Part shown: one piece after another, positions 18,929-31,311 of the stretch
Layout: each line of letters opens with the position of its first letter
How positions within the stretch are numbered: position 1 is the first letter of the stretch
Notes under the pieces: generated by a model
Seen by the model: the letters and a program-made list of their open reading frames with translations, nothing else
The model's database searches: none
Told to the model about the DNA's origin: nothing
Assembly (NCBI RefSeq): GCF_018323885.1
Contig: NZ_AP024585.1
Span: 2,728,001 to 2,792,000 of the forward strand
Reading direction: 5' to 3'
Length of the DNA stretch: 64,000 nucleotides
DNA from: Citrobacter amalonaticus
Lineage (GTDB): Bacteria; Pseudomonadota; Gammaproteobacteria; Enterobacterales; Enterobacteriaceae
Made by a program: the position numbers and the translations under genes

Positions 18929-20590
18929 TCAAAATGTTTCCCAGTTAGTATCGTGCTCCATGCTTAACGAGGGCTTCTGCGCGCTGCGGGGCGCGTCTGC
19001 AGAAGTCCGTTCTTCTTTGGTTTTTACCGCATAAGGACGCGCGGCAAGACGAAATGCGGAGACCGCCATCGTCAGTCGGCTGGCCTGTTCTTCCAGCGCG
19101 GCCGCGGCGGCTGCGGATTCCTGGACCAGCGAGGCGTTTTGCTGCGTCACGCGGTCCATTTCAGAAACCGCCAGCGCCACCTGATCGATGCCACGGCTTT
19201 GTTCATCAGAAGCCGAGGCAATTTCGCCCATAATGTCGGTCACGCGGGTCACCGCATTGACGATATCGTTCATGGTCTCACCCGCGCTTTCGACCAGCAC
19301 GGAGCCGGTATCCACGCGCGAAACGGAATCTTCAATCAGCGCTTTGATCTCTTTTGCCGCCTGCGCACTGCGACTGGCCAGATTACGTACCTCACCGGCG
19401 ACCACCGCAAAGCCACGCCCCTGCTCACCTGCTCGCGCGGCTTCCACCGCGGCGTTCAGTGCCAGGATATTGGTCTGGAAGGCAATACCGTCGATAACGC
19501 TGATAATGTCGGCAATTTTCTTCGAGCTACCGGCAATTTCATGCATCGTTTTAACGACGTTATCCACCACTTTGCCGCCGTGCTGCGCGGTTTCCGAGGC
19601 GCTCTGCGCCAGTTGCGACGCTTGTCGGGCATTGTCGGCGTTCTGTTTCACCGTCGCGGTTAACTCTTCCATGCTGGCCGCCGTCTCTTCCAGCGCCGAC
19701 GCCTGTTGTTCGGTCCGCGATGAAAGATCGGTGTTGCCGGTGGCGATTTCCGTGGTACCGGCGTAGATGGCATCGGAGCCTTCGCGCACCTGGGTGACGG
19801 TGTCTACCAGCGAGCGCTGCATGTGATCGACGCTACCAGCCAGTTCGCCAATTTCATTCCGTCCGGCAACGGTCAGCGTGTTGGTCAGGTTGCCGCCGGC
19901 GATTTCACGAATATGAGCGATGACGCTGGCAAGCGGGTTGAGCAGGGTGTGACGAATGCCGTACCACACCACCACCAGGATCAGCACCAGCACCACCGCC
20001 AGAATGGCGAGTTGCCACTGCGCAAACTGGTAGTCGCGCGCGCTTTCATCAAACGCCTGGCGATAGAGTTTTTCGCTGACGCTGGCGTACTTGCTCTTCG
20101 CGTCGCCGAGTCCGTTTTGCATTCCCTGCGTCGGTTGCGCGAAAAAGGCATCCATGTTGCCGCTTTCCAGGAACTGCACCAGTTCGGTTAAACCGGCAAA
20201 ATAGTTCTGGTATTTTTCGTCCACATTGTTGCTGACCTCCACCATCTCTGGCAGCGGATCGATAGCTTTAAATCTGGCGTAGTGCTCTGCCGCCTGAGCG
20301 AGGGAATTTTTCGCGCTCTTCAGCAGATCGTTTTTTGCGCTACTCTGCTGATTGTTGGCGTCCATCATCATGCGTGCAGAGGAACGGCTGAGGTTGATAC
20401 GTGTTTGCAGCATCAGATCCCATGTCGAGGTCAGTTCACTCTGCTGTTGGCGTAGATCGTTGGAAATAACAAAACTTTTTTGATTCTGCTGTAAAGACGA
20501 AAACAGCAAACCACCAGAGACAAGCTGTAGCAGTGCGAAAACCCCCAGCACCATCATCAGCATTGTGACAACGCGGATACGGTTAAACAT
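18929..20590 (-). CDS. tar: Methyl-accepting chemotaxis protein Tar (aspartate receptor)
   Basis: 553 residues, the length of Salmonella Tar. Two membrane helices enclose the ligand domain; the Arg residues that bind the aspartate carboxylates ([16 protein letters not shown]) are conserved. HAMP, methylation helices and the signalling tip follow, and the protein ends NWETF, the CheR/CheB tether. The N-terminus ([18 protein letters not shown]) is Salmonella-like, so maltose response, which Salmonella Tar lacks, should not be assumed. It has its own sigma-28 promoter and is followed by tap, cheR, cheB, cheY and cheZ. Confidence 0.97.
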   Translation of the reverse strand: MFNRIRVVTMLMMVLGVFALLQLVSGGLLFSSLQQNQKSFVISNDLRQQQSELTSTWDLMLQTRINLSRSSARMMMDANNQQSSAKNDLLKSAKNSLAQAAEHYARFKAIDPLPEMVEVSNNVDEKYQNYFAGLTELVQFLESGNMDAFFAQPTQGMQNGLGDAKSKYASVSEKLYRQAFDESARDYQFAQWQLAILAVVLVLILVVVWYGIRHTLLNPLASVIAHIREIAGGNLTNTLTVAGRNEIGELAGSVDHMQRSLVDTVTQVREGSDAIYAGTTEIATGNTDLSSRTEQQASALEETAASMEELTATVKQNADNARQASQLAQSASETAQHGGKVVDNVVKTMHEIAGSSKKIADIISVIDGIAFQTNILALNAAVEAARAGEQGRGFAVVAGEVRNLASRSAQAAKEIKALIEDSVSRVDTGSVLVESAGETMNDIVNAVTRVTDIMGEIASASDEQSRGIDQVALAVSEMDRVTQQNASLVQESAAAAAALEEQASRLTMAVSAFRLAARPYAVKTKEERTSADAPRSAQKPSLSMEHDTNWETF

Positions 20591-20922
20591 AAGGCACCTT
20601 CCTGAAAACGAGTTAACAACGTTATCGGCACCCTTGATAAGAACTTTACGTTTGCGAAAGGGAAATCCAGGTCAGAAGGCGATATCCACTCCACCCTGTC
20701 ACTGAGATGGCAGACGCGTGGCTGGCAGTCACAGACGTTTATGCTATCCCGTGCTAAAAAGTACGCGGTCATGAATACAACAAAATAAGCAAATAATAAA
20801 AAAAAGTTGTAACCCACAACGAATTACTCCAGGTTAGGTAGGAAATGATTTGGCGTAATTAAATACATAAAACATATGTATCGCTGATAAAAAATTGTTA
20901 AATTCAGCCTGAGGGATTTTTA
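20591..20922. other. Intergenic region between divergent tar and symporter genes
   Basis: 332 bases containing the tar sigma-28 promoter at one end and the AT-rich leader of the symporter at the other. An 86-codon minus-strand frame here (20557-20817) overlaps the tar start and is not called. No clear promoter for the symporter was identified. Confidence 0.6.
20622..20648 (-). promoter_or_regulatory. Sigma-28 (FliA) promoter of tar-tap-cheRBYZ
   Basis: On the minus strand TAAAGTTC (20648-20641), an exact 11-base spacer and GCCGATAA (20629-20622) match the sigma-28 consensus at nearly every base. The -10 ends about 30 bases before the tar start. Confidence 0.9.
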
Positions 20923-22191
20923 GTGGCAAATGCAAATAAACTCACGATATTCATCGTGATTTTCATGCTGGCAGGTATTGTGTCAGGTGCGGTTATTCAC
21001 TCGTATACATCCGAAAGCGTCATTGCCGCCTGGTCGGATAACATCACCCTCCTCACCGACATCTTCTTACGTTTGATTAAGATGGTTATCGCCCCCCTGG
21101 TGTTCAGCACTCTGACTGTGGGCATTATGCGTCTTGGCGAGACGTCCACCATCGGACGTGTGGGCGGCAAAGCGATGATCTGGTTCATCAGCTCTTCTAT
21201 TCTTTCCATTCTGGTGGGCCTTTTTATTGTCACCCTGGAACAACCCGGCAGCGGACTCAATCTGGCTATCCCGAAAGAAGCCGTGGATACCGGTCTCGCC
21301 GTCGGCGGGATGAGCCTGAAAGGTTTCCTGTCACATACCATTCCTACCAGCATTGCCGGTGCGATGGCCAATAACGAAATTTTGCAGATTGTGGTGTTCT
21401 CAATGTTCTTCGGGATCGGCGGCGCGTCGTTGGGCGAAAAATTCAATACCCCGCTGGTGGCGGCGCTGGACGTGGTTTCCCACATTATGTTGAAAGTGAC
21501 CGGCTACGTGATGTACGTCGCCCCGCTGGCCATTTTTGCCGCCATCTCCTCGGTGATCGCCACCGAAGGATTGGGCATTTTGCTCAACTACGCCTCGTTC
21601 ATTGGCGGTTATTACGTGGCAATTCTGATGACCTGTCTGGTGTTGCTGGCAGTGGGATATCTGGTACTGAAAAAAGAGGTGTTTCGCCTGCTTGGTATGC
21701 TCAAGGATCCGGTTCTGGTGGCCTTTACCACCAGCAGTTCTGAAGCGGCCTATCCGAAAACGCTGGAGCAACTGACGACATTTGGCTGCTCGCGCAACAT
21801 CGTCTCTTTCGTGCTGCCCATTGGTTACTCGTTCAACCTGGTCGGTTCAATGGTTTACTGCTCTTTTGCGTCGATGTTTATCGCGCAGGCCTACAACATT
21901 CATCTGTCGTTTGCTGAGATTAGCGTCCTGATGCTCACGCTGATGCTGGCGTCAAAAGGTATTGCCGGCGTTCCGCGTTCCGCGTTAGTGGTGCTGGCGG
22001 CAACGATTCCGAGCTTTAACATTCCGGTCGCCGGCATTTTGCTCCTGATGGGTATCGACCATTTTCTCGACATGGGCCGTTCCGCCATTAACGTGTTAGG
22101 TAACGGTATTGCGACGGCGATGCTGGCACAAAACGAAGGTTTACTGGAAGAGAGTGATGTGGAGGCGGTGTCACAGCAGGTCGGAGCATAA
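20923..22191 (+). CDS. Dicarboxylate/amino acid:cation symporter (DAACS family)
   Basis: 422-residue inner-membrane transporter of the GltP/DctA/GltPh family. The serine-rich hairpin (FTTSSSEAAYPKT, residues 268-280) and the substrate helix (DHFLDMGRSAIN, 379-390) are clear. By alignment from memory, Asp383 and Arg386 match the residues that hold the amino group and side-chain carboxylate of aspartate in GltPh. The sodium-site motif NMDG/NLDG of TM7 is NLVGS here (305-309), so its Asp is replaced by Val. The start is GTG with GAGGG upstream. It lies between cheW and tar on the opposite strand, an uncommon position. An acidic amino acid or C4-dicarboxylate substrate is inferred. Confidence 0.88.
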   Translation: MANANKLTIFIVIFMLAGIVSGAVIHSYTSESVIAAWSDNITLLTDIFLRLIKMVIAPLVFSTLTVGIMRLGETSTIGRVGGKAMIWFISSSILSILVGLFIVTLEQPGSGLNLAIPKEAVDTGLAVGGMSLKGFLSHTIPTSIAGAMANNEILQIVVFSMFFGIGGASLGEKFNTPLVAALDVVSHIMLKVTGYVMYVAPLAIFAAISSVIATEGLGILLNYASFIGGYYVAILMTCLVLLAVGYLVLKKEVFRLLGMLKDPVLVAFTTSSSEAAYPKTLEQLTTFGCSRNIVSFVLPIGYSFNLVGSMVYCSFASMFIAQAYNIHLSFAEISVLMLTLMLASKGIAGVPRSALVVLAATIPSFNIPVAGILLLMGIDHFLDMGRSAINVLGNGIATAMLAQNEGLLEESDVEAVSQQVGA

Positions 22192-22204
22192 CGGTTGACT
22201 GTCA

Positions 22205-22273
22205 GATAGCGCTTCGCTTATCCGGCCTACGTTGAGGTGGTAGGCCGGATAAGGCGTTTACGCCGTCATCTGA
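22205..22273. repeat. REP/BIME-type palindromic repeat
   Basis: The convergent gap between the symporter and cheW holds CGCTTATCCGGCCTACG and its inverted partner GTAGGCCGGATAAGGCG followed by TTTACGCCG, the typical sequence of enterobacterial REP elements. They protect mRNA 3' ends and bind gyrase or IHF in related species. Confidence 0.8.
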
Positions 22274-22281
22274 TCATGCGA

Positions 22282-22785
22282 TTAGGCGACGTGAGAGGCG
22301 GCCATATCTAACAGCGCCATTTCGTCACTGTTCAGCAGTTTCTCAATGTTCACCAGAATCAACATCCGGTCGCCTAGCGCACCGAGTCCGGTCAGGTATT
22401 CCGTTGACAGCGTTACGGCAAATTCCGGTGCAGGACGGATTTGCTCTGCGGTCAGCGACAGCACATCAGACACGCCATCGACAACGATCCCCACCACGCG
22501 CTGTCCCAGATTCAGCACAATCACCACGGTGTTATCGTTGTAATCAACATCACCCTGGCAGAACTTCACGCGCAGATCGACAATCGGCACAATCACGCCG
22601 CGCAGGTTGGTCACCCCTTTGATGAAGGCAGGCGTGTTGGCAATGCGCGTGACCTGATCGTAACCACGGATCTCTTGTACTTTCAGGATGTCGATACCGT
22701 ACTCTTCATCTCCCAGCGTAAACACCAGGAATTCCTGACCTGACGGCTCGCCGGCCAGTTTGCTTACATTAGTCATACCGGTCAT
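22282..22785 (-). CDS. cheW: Chemotaxis coupling protein CheW
   Basis: 167-residue SH3-like scaffold that links receptors to the kinase CheA. Recognised from [25 protein letters not shown] and [13 protein letters not shown]. It lies 21 bases after cheA and is the last gene of motA-motB-cheA-cheW here, because tar is not directly downstream as it is in Escherichia. Confidence 0.98.
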   Translation of the reverse strand: MTGMTNVSKLAGEPSGQEFLVFTLGDEEYGIDILKVQEIRGYDQVTRIANTPAFIKGVTNLRGVIVPIVDLRVKFCQGDVDYNDNTVVIVLNLGQRVVGIVVDGVSDVLSLTAEQIRPAPEFAVTLSTEYLTGLGALGDRMLILVNIEKLLNSDEMALLDMAASHVA

Positions 22786-22806
22786 ATTTTACCCTTTCTT
22801 ACTCAA

Positions 22807-24828
22807 TCAGGCGGCGGTGATCGCCATACGTTGTTCGCGATTTAAACCCTGCAGGGCGGAGACATCCACAATCAGCGCGACGCTGCCATCGCCAAGAATA
22901 GTGGCGGCTGAAATACCCGGCACTTTGCGATAATTACTCTCCAGGTTTTTAACCACCACCTGGTGCTGACCGATCAACTGATCGACCAACAGCGCGTAAC
23001 GGCGACCGCCGCTTTGCAGGATCACCACGATGCCCTGGGTGGCTTCGGTTTTCGCCCCTTCCACTTCAAAGACTTTCCACAACTCAACCAGCGGCAGATA
23101 TTCGCCGCGTACTTCCAGCACACGCTCGCCCCCGGCCAGCGGATGCAGATCATCGTCACGTGGTTGCAGGGATTCCATCACCGCATTCAGCGGCAGAATG
23201 AAGACTTCGTCGGCGACGCGCACGGACATGCCGTCGAGGATCGCCAGCGTCAGCGGCAGCAAAATACGAATGGTGGTGCCGGTCCCTTGCTTCGACTGGA
23301 TTTCAACGTGGCCGCCCATCTCCTGGATATTCCGTTTCACCACATCCATACCCACGCCGCGTCCGGAAACGTCGGTCACCTGCTCGGCCGTCGAGAAGCC
23401 TGGGGCAAAAATCAGCATCCCCACTTCGTCATCGGTCATGTTTTCATTGACCGCCATCCCCTGGGAGATCGCCTTCGCCAGAATGCGCTCGCGGTTCAGT
23501 CCAGCCCCGTCATCGGTCACTTCGATGCAGATGTTGCCGCCCTGATGTTCCGCCGACAAAATCAGATTGCCCACCACATTCTTACCGGATTCCATGCGTT
23601 TTTCCGGCAGTTCGATTCCGTGGTCGAGGCTGTTACGCACCAGGTGCGTTAGCGGGTCGATAATGCGTTCAATCAGGCTCTTGTCGAGTTCCGTCGAGCT
23701 GCCGACCAGCGTCAGTTCAACCTGTTTACCAAGCTTGCCCGCCAGGTCGCGCACCAGACGCGGGAAGCGGCTGAATACGTATTCCATGGGCATCATACGA
23801 ATCGACATCACCGATTCCTGCAGATCGCGGGCGTTACGTTGTAACTGCCCCATGCTGGTGATGAGATCGCCATGATTGACCGGGTCGAGTTCGTTCGAAC
23901 GCTGGGCCAGCATTGACTGGGTAATCACCAGCTCACCGACCAGGTTGATCAGCTGATCAACCTTCTCCACCGCCACGCGAATGCTGGTGGATTCACTGGC
24001 GCGTGCCGGTTTTTCCCGCTCTACGCGTCCGGTTTGCGCTTCTCTGCCAACCGCTTTCACCGCTGGGACGGCGACGACAGGCTGTTCGACCGCAACCACT
24101 TCAGCCACTTCCGGCTGGACCGCGGGTGCCGTCGCTGTCACCACTTTCTCAAAGGCAATCTGGTCGGCTTCAATCACAAAGCACAGCACGGCAATGACGT
24201 CATCCTCTGCAATGTCGCCATCAAGCGTGGCCGCCAGGCTGTCTTCGCCCTTGACGACATCAGACAGGGTGGACAGATTGCCCAGCTCTTCTTCCAGCAG
24301 GGCCACTTCACTGGCCTTCAGGCGCGAGAGAAAGATGCGTAATTTCGCTTCTTCTGCCACGACCACGTCGTCAGGTGTCGTGTTGTCGACCACGCTCAGT
24401 CGGGCATTCGCCACCACCGCTGGCGCGGTTTCACCTTTTGCTTCCAGCGCTAACTGGCGTAATGCCGTGCAGATGTATTCGAAACTGGCGGCATCCGGCT
24501 CCTGCGAACTTTTATAGGCATCGAGCTGTTCCTGCATAATATCTTTCGTTTCCAAAAACAGGTTGATAATGGCGGTATTGAGCTGCATCTCACCGCGACG
24601 CGCATCATCCAGCAGGTTCTCCATCAGATGCGTGGTTTCCTGCAAAACGGTAAAGCCGAACGTGCCGGCGCCCCCTTTGATGGAGTGCGCTGCACGAAAT
24701 ATGGCATTCAGTTGCTCGGCATCCGGCGCTTCGGGCGCCAGATCGAGCAGATGTTGCTCCATGTCAGCCAACAACTCGTCAGCTTCATCAAAAAAAGTCT
24801 GATAAAAATCGCTTATATCCATGCTCAC
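22807..24828 (-). CDS. cheA: Chemotaxis histidine kinase CheA
   Basis: 673 residues, about 19 more than Escherichia CheA. Order of domains: P1 with the phosphorylated His48 ([14 protein letters not shown]), a linker, P2 that binds CheY/CheB, P3 dimerisation, P4 ATP-binding ([32 protein letters not shown]) and P5 regulatory domain. Met98, used in Escherichia to start the short form CheA-S, is conserved. The extra length sits in the Ala/Val/Pro-rich linker between P2 and P3 (about residues 235-260). The start follows motB by 4 bases. Confidence 0.98.
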   Translation of the reverse strand: MSMDISDFYQTFFDEADELLADMEQHLLDLAPEAPDAEQLNAIFRAAHSIKGGAGTFGFTVLQETTHLMENLLDDARRGEMQLNTAIINLFLETKDIMQEQLDAYKSSQEPDAASFEYICTALRQLALEAKGETAPAVVANARLSVVDNTTPDDVVVAEEAKLRIFLSRLKASEVALLEEELGNLSTLSDVVKGEDSLAATLDGDIAEDDVIAVLCFVIEADQIAFEKVVTATAPAVQPEVAEVVAVEQPVVAVPAVKAVGREAQTGRVEREKPARASESTSIRVAVEKVDQLINLVGELVITQSMLAQRSNELDPVNHGDLITSMGQLQRNARDLQESVMSIRMMPMEYVFSRFPRLVRDLAGKLGKQVELTLVGSSTELDKSLIERIIDPLTHLVRNSLDHGIELPEKRMESGKNVVGNLILSAEHQGGNICIEVTDDGAGLNRERILAKAISQGMAVNENMTDDEVGMLIFAPGFSTAEQVTDVSGRGVGMDVVKRNIQEMGGHVEIQSKQGTGTTIRILLPLTLAILDGMSVRVADEVFILPLNAVMESLQPRDDDLHPLAGGERVLEVRGEYLPLVELWKVFEVEGAKTEATQGIVVILQSGGRRYALLVDQLIGQHQVVVKNLESNYRKVPGISAATILGDGSVALIVDVSALQGLNREQRMAITAA

Positions 24829-24832
24829 GCTA

Positions 24833-25762
24833 TCACCTCGGATTGGCTGGTGGCGATGTGGGAACGCTTACCTGCGGACTGGCCTCAGGCTGTTGTAATA
24901 CACTTACCGGCTCGTTCTGGCTTTCAGCGTTTTCATGCAAAATGGCCTGTTCGGACTGTTTGTTCAGCACCAACAGACTGATTCGGCGGTTGATGGCGTC
25001 ATCCGGACCGCGATCGCTCATACGCATCGTGGCGGCCATGCCGACCACCCGTAATACTTTTCCGTCATCCAGACCGCCCTGTACCAGTTCACGCCGCGAA
25101 GCATTGGCGCGATCGGCAGAGAGCTCCCAGTTGCTATAGCCTTTTTCACCGTTCGCGTAAGGGAAATCATCCGTATGCCCGGACAGGCTGATACGGTTGG
25201 GAATACCGTTCAGCACCGGGGCGATTGCCCGCAGGATGTCACGCATATAAGGCTCAACCTCGGCGCTACCGGTTTTAAACATCGGGCGATTCTGGCTGTC
25301 GATAATCTGAATACGCAGCCCTTCCTGCACCAGGTCAATCTTCAGATGCGGACGCAGCGCCCGCAGTTTGGGATCCGATTCGATAAGCTGATCGAGGTCG
25401 CCACGCAGTTTGCTCAGGCGATTTTGTTCCATACGTTTTTTCAGTTCATCGAGGTTCGGCTGCTTATTCACTTCACCCTGTTGCTGGGTAAAGTCATCGC
25501 CACCGCCAGGAATCGCGCTCTGGCTATTGGAAATGCGATTCCCTCCCGTCACCGCCGTCGCCAGCGGGGTACGGAAGTATTCGGCAATCTGAATCAGTTC
25601 TTTAGGGCTGGAGATGGAAATGAGCCACATCACCAGAAAAAAGGCCATCATGGCGGTCATAAAGTCAGCGTAACCAATCTTCCACGATCCGTGTGCGCCG
25701 CCGCCATGCCCCTTATGTTTGCGCCGTTTAACCACGACGATAGGATGAGACCGATTCTTCAT
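24833..25762 (-). CDS. motB: Flagellar stator protein MotB
   Basis: 309-residue inner-membrane protein with one membrane helix containing the proton-carrying Asp33 ([20 protein letters not shown]). The periplasmic OmpA-like domain that anchors to peptidoglycan is visible ([31 protein letters not shown]). Works with MotA as the proton-driven stator. The start overlaps the motA stop by 4 bases. Confidence 0.98.
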   Translation of the reverse strand: MKNRSHPIVVVKRRKHKGHGGGAHGSWKIGYADFMTAMMAFFLVMWLISISSPKELIQIAEYFRTPLATAVTGGNRISNSQSAIPGGGDDFTQQQGEVNKQPNLDELKKRMEQNRLSKLRGDLDQLIESDPKLRALRPHLKIDLVQEGLRIQIIDSQNRPMFKTGSAEVEPYMRDILRAIAPVLNGIPNRISLSGHTDDFPYANGEKGYSNWELSADRANASRRELVQGGLDDGKVLRVVGMAATMRMSDRGPDDAINRRISLLVLNKQSEQAILHENAESQNEPVSVLQQPEASPQVSVPTSPPANPR

Positions 25763-26652
25763 GCGCCCTCAGTCGTCGTCTGCTGCTGTTGGTTCGGGTT
25801 TTTCACGGCGCGAACATGTTCTTCCAGTTCAATGAATGACGGGCGCTCGCTGGAATACAACGTTTTACGTCCAAACTCGACGGCGATCGGCGGGGCGTAA
25901 CCGTTCAGATTTGACAGCAACGTGATTTTCACACACTGCATCATCTTGCTCGTTTCCGCGCTCTTCTGACGCAGGACGCTGGCAAGCGGTGAAATAAAAC
26001 CGTAGGCCAGCAGAATACCGAGGAATGTACCGACCATCGCATGGGCAATCAGTGAGCCCAGTTCTGCAGCCGGTCGATCCGCTGACGCGAGGGCGTGTAC
26101 AACCCCCATCACCGCCGCAACGATACCAAACGCCGGCAGTGAATCCCCCATCAGTGCCAGGCTATTGGCCGGGACTTCAGATTCACTTTCGTGCGTTTCA
26201 ATCTCTTCGTCCATCAGCGCTTCGATCTCGAAGGTATTCATGTTGCCGCTGATGATCAGGCGCAGGTAATCGACGATGAATTCCAGCATCACCGAGTCGG
26301 CCAGAATACGGGGATAGCTGGCAAAAATTTCGCTCTCTTTCGGGTTCTCAATGTCTCGTTCAAGCGAGAACATCCCCTGCTGGCGAGACTTAGCCATCAG
26401 GCGATAGAGCAGTGCCAGCAGATCCATATACATCGCTTTGGTGTATTTCGAACGACGAAACAGTAACGGCAGCGCTTTCAGTGTCCCCTTGATGGCTTTA
26501 CCGTTGTTACCCACGATAAATGCCCCTATTCCCGCGCCACCGATGATGACAAATTCAGCCGGTTGATAGAGTGCCCCCAGGTTTCCACCAGTCATCATGT
26601 AACCGCCGAAAACTGTACCAATAACCACCAGGTAACCTAATAAGATAAGCAC
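25759..26652 (-). CDS. motA: Flagellar stator protein MotA
   Basis: 297-residue inner-membrane protein with four hydrophobic segments and the cytoplasmic loop that contacts FliG ([35 protein letters not shown]). The start codon is GTG at 26652, with GAAGGA upstream, as in Escherichia. First gene of motAB-cheAW, transcribed from the sigma-28 promoter inside flhC. Confidence 0.98.
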   Translation of the reverse strand: MLILLGYLVVIGTVFGGYMMTGGNLGALYQPAEFVIIGGAGIGAFIVGNNGKAIKGTLKALPLLFRRSKYTKAMYMDLLALLYRLMAKSRQQGMFSLERDIENPKESEIFASYPRILADSVMLEFIVDYLRLIISGNMNTFEIEALMDEEIETHESESEVPANSLALMGDSLPAFGIVAAVMGVVHALASADRPAAELGSLIAHAMVGTFLGILLAYGFISPLASVLRQKSAETSKMMQCVKITLLSNLNGYAPPIAVEFGRKTLYSSERPSFIELEEHVRAVKNPNQQQQTTTEGA

Positions 26653-26718
26653 GACATCATCCTTCTGCTGTTGACTATGACAGGATGCGCAGTCGGGGCG
26701 TTAACGCGTTGGCGAGGC

Positions 26719-26751
26719 AAAAAAAAGCAGCGGTAATGACTTACCGCTGCT
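26719..26751 (-). terminator. Intrinsic terminator between flhC and motA
   Basis: On the minus strand, perfect arms AGCAGCGGTAA / TTACCGCTGCT with a 4-base loop are followed by eight T residues. It would end flhDC transcripts and release the MotR leader RNA. Confidence 0.9.
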
Positions 26752-26814
26752 GGAGTGTTTCGTCCACACCGTATCGGTTAAACAGCCTGTTCGATCTGTT
26801 CATCCAGCAGTTGT
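26719..26814 (-). ncRNA. Probable MotR sigma-28-dependent small RNA (motA leader)
   Basis: A sigma-28 promoter inside flhC would start transcription near 26814. A strong intrinsic terminator ends at about 26719, giving a product of about 96 bases. This matches the size and position of Escherichia MotR, an Hfq-binding sRNA from the motA 5' region. Readthrough would give the motA operon. The exact 5' end is estimated from the -10 position. Confidence 0.6.
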
Positions 26815-27356
26815 GGAATAATATCGGCAGCATCCTGGGAAAGTTTACGTCTTTTTACCGCACGGGAAGGCGGCTGGCATAAACTGCAGGCAAAACTGCC
26901 CGCAGGTTGGTGAGCGTGGGTAATGAAATTACCACCACAGCAGTTACAGCTTGATAACTGAAGCAAGCCGCTTTCGACAAAACGCACCAGCGTCCACGCG
27001 CGAGTCAACGCCAACAGCGGCCCATCTTCACCCTGCGGACACTGTTCCAGGTACAGTCGATACGCCTTAATGACGGCATCAACACCGCTACACAGGCCCG
27101 TTTTAAGTAAGAACTGCCAGGCATTACAGAACATGGAAGCATGTATATTTTGCTCCCAGGTCATAAACCAGTCAGTGGAAAACGGCAGCATGCCTTTTGG
27201 CGGGGGACTGCCGCGAAGTTCTTTGTACAGCTTGATGAGGCGACCGCGGCTTAACTGCGTTTCGCTTTCCAGCATTTGCAAACGGGCACCCAGTGTGATC
27301 AATTCCATCGCTAACTGGATATCACGAGCTTCCTGAACAATGCTTTTTTCACTCAT
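26778..27356 (-). CDS. flhC: Flagellar master regulator subunit FlhC
   Basis: 192-residue subunit of the FlhD4C2 activator that turns on class 2 flagellar promoters. The four zinc-binding cysteines are visible in [10 protein letters not shown] and FACSLCQPP. The start at 27356 (MSEKSIVQE) fits the family; an ATG one codon upstream overlaps the flhD stop. Translation is coupled to flhD. Its 3' part also carries the mot sigma-28 promoter. Confidence 0.97.
   Translation of the reverse strand: MSEKSIVQEARDIQLAMELITLGARLQMLESETQLSRGRLIKLYKELRGSPPPKGMLPFSTDWFMTWEQNIHASMFCNAWQFLLKTGLCSGVDAVIKAYRLYLEQCPQGEDGPLLALTRAWTLVRFVESGLLQLSSCNCCGGNFITHAHQPAGSFACSLCQPPSRAVKRRKLSQDAADIIPQLLDEQIEQAV
26821..26847 (-). 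promoter_or_regulatory. Sigma-28 promoter inside flhC for motAB-cheAW and MotR
   Basis: Minus strand TAAACTTT (26847-26840), an 11-base spacer and GCCGATAT (26828-26821), close to the sigma-28 consensus. It lies within the 3' part of flhC, as reported for the Escherichia mot operon. Confidence 0.85.
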
Positions 27357-27358
27357 CA

Positions 27359-27709
27359 TCAGGCCCTTTTCTTACGCGCGGTTTCATCAGCCTGATTGAC
27401 ATCACTTAACAGACGCGTGGACAGCATGATACCGGTGTGAATTTGCTGGAGATCGTCTACTCTGGAATCCTGAGTCAGACGCGTAATGGTTTGATGACTG
27501 TCGAAACGGAAATGACACACAAGCTGATTCGTTTCTGCCAGTTTTACCATTTGCGGAAGGGTCAGCGCCCCCAGAGAGGTCGCCATTTCCTCATTGATTC
27601 CGAGACGAAACATGGCGGACGCTTTGTCCTGAACGATTAGACGCTGTGCAAGGAGTAAATATGACAAATTGATGTCATAAATGTGTTTCAGCAACTCGGA
27701 TGTATGCAT
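27359..27709 (-). CDS. flhD: Flagellar master regulator subunit FlhD
   Basis: 116 residues starting [19 protein letters not shown]. Forms the FlhD4C2 complex with FlhC. An ATG three codons upstream (27718) gives the 119-residue form also annotated in other species; the start at 27709 has GGGA a few bases before it. First gene of flhDC, below a long regulatory region with a CRP site. Confidence 0.97.
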   Translation of the reverse strand: MHTSELLKHIYDINLSYLLLAQRLIVQDKASAMFRLGINEEMATSLGALTLPQMVKLAETNQLVCHFRFDSHQTITRLTQDSRVDDLQQIHTGIMLSTRLLSDVNQADETARKKRA

Positions 27710-28504
27710 TATTCCCATCCAGAATAACCAACTTTTATTTTTATGCGGAAAAACCGCACCCCGTGATGTCGCCGGGAATTCCCGGTAAAAAAATCAAATA
27801 GGTCAAACACATACCTTCGACTCAGGCGCTTAAAACATCAATGCGCGCGTCACGCTGGCATCTTGCCTGGTTGTAACGCGAGCACATGAATTCTTACAAA
27901 TGCCTAAGATTTTTCCTAATTCGACGCAACTGTACTCGTCACACCCGAGACATACAACAAATCCACGCTGCGAATTTGGAAAATATGTGATGCACTTCAC
28001 ATAAATTAACTTAATCGTTAACATAAATCCATCAGTTGGGCTTTTATTTTGCTGGGAAATTAATCAGCAAAACGCCATTTTATTCTCACGGGTATTAAAT
28101 CAAGCGTCAGGGGCAGCGAAAGATTTTACGCAACCAGCGTTAATATCACGTAAGTAAAATAATTGAAATGCATTTATCCGCCTGCGCAAGCAAAATTATT
28201 TTTATGCTTGTGAAACAACATGTTATGTGTTACTTATTTTTTATGAATACGCAGAGTTTATGATTAGATTGCGATTAATCACGAACATGAATTTGTTAAA
28301 CCAAATTTTGATTGACTCGCTGATTTAATTTAAGTCAATCGATTTGGTTAACTTTTTTAGTTATTCCTGAGTTACACCTATAAGGAATATTAATGAATAA
28401 TTATGATAGCGTTCACATTATTGTCATATAGAGGCATTGCAGTTGTAAGCAAATCGGAGTAATGCTGAAGAACCACCTCATATTCTTGCAATAAGGAGCG
28501 AGTT
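27710..28504. other. flhDC regulatory region (divergent from uspC)
   Basis: About 795 bases without a credible gene, consistent with the long control region of flhDC in related bacteria. It carries a consensus CRP site and a strongly AT-rich segment (about 28010-28450). A 64-codon minus-strand frame at 27830-28024 has no start support and is not called. Sites for H-NS, RcsB, OmpR or LrhA are expected here but were not resolved by eye. Confidence 0.7.
27986..28001. promoter_or_regulatory. CRP-cAMP binding site upstream of flhDC
   Basis: TGTGATGCACTTCACA matches the CRP consensus TGTGA-N6-TCACA at every defined position. It lies about 280 bases upstream of the flhD start. In Escherichia, CRP at about -70 is the main activator of flhDC. 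Confidence 0.85.
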
Positions 28505-28933
28505 ATGAGCTACACCCACATTCTTGTCGCCGTGGCAGTCACCCCGGAAAGCCAACAACTCCTGGCGAAAGCCGTCTCCATTGCCCGTCCCGTCAACGCA
28601 CGAATCAGCCTCATCACCCTCGCCTCCGACCCCGAGTTATACAATCAATTTGCCGCCCCCATGCTGGAGGATTTACGCGCGGTAATGCATGAGGAGACCA
28701 CTGATTTTCTTGAAAAACTGGGGAAAGAGGCGGGCTATCCGATCGCGCAGACGTTCATTACCTACGGCGAGTTAAGCGAGCATATTCTGGACGTGTGCCG
28801 CAAACACGACGTGGATCTGGTCATCTGTGGCAACCACAACCATAGCTTCTTTTCGCGAGCCTCCTGCTCGGCGAAAAGTGTGGTGAGTTCAAGCCTGGTG
28901 GATGTCCTGCTGGTCCCGCTTGAAGGAGATTGA
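28505..28933 (+). CDS. uspC: Universal stress protein C
   Basis: 142-residue UspA-family cytoplasmic protein (MSYTHILVAVAVTPESQQLLAKA...). The C-terminal segment DVDLVICGNHNHSFFSR resembles the nucleotide-binding loop of the family. In Escherichia UspC is induced by starvation and stress and affects motility. A good ribosome site (AAGGAG) precedes the ATG. It lies next to flhDC as in Escherichia and is convergent with otsA. Confidence 0.95.
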   Translation: MSYTHILVAVAVTPESQQLLAKAVSIARPVNARISLITLASDPELYNQFAAPMLEDLRAVMHEETTDFLEKLGKEAGYPIAQTFITYGELSEHILDVCRKHDVDLVICGNHNHSFFSRASCSAKSVVSSSLVDVLLVPLEGD

Positions 28934-28949
28934 TCCCCAAAAACCTCGC

Positions 28950-31290
<2,341 letters not shown>

Positions 31291-31311
31291 CTAAAAAGTT
31301 AAACTTTTTTA

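Noticed and set aside
20880..20890. GCTGATAA before the symporter as a sigma-28 -10
   Set aside because: The 8-mer at the -35 position (ACATAAAA) does not match the consensus.
26770..26780. ACCGATAC at the flhC 3' end as the mot promoter
   Set aside because: No -35 match at 11 bases; a much better sigma-28 promoter lies 50 bases upstream at 26821-26847.
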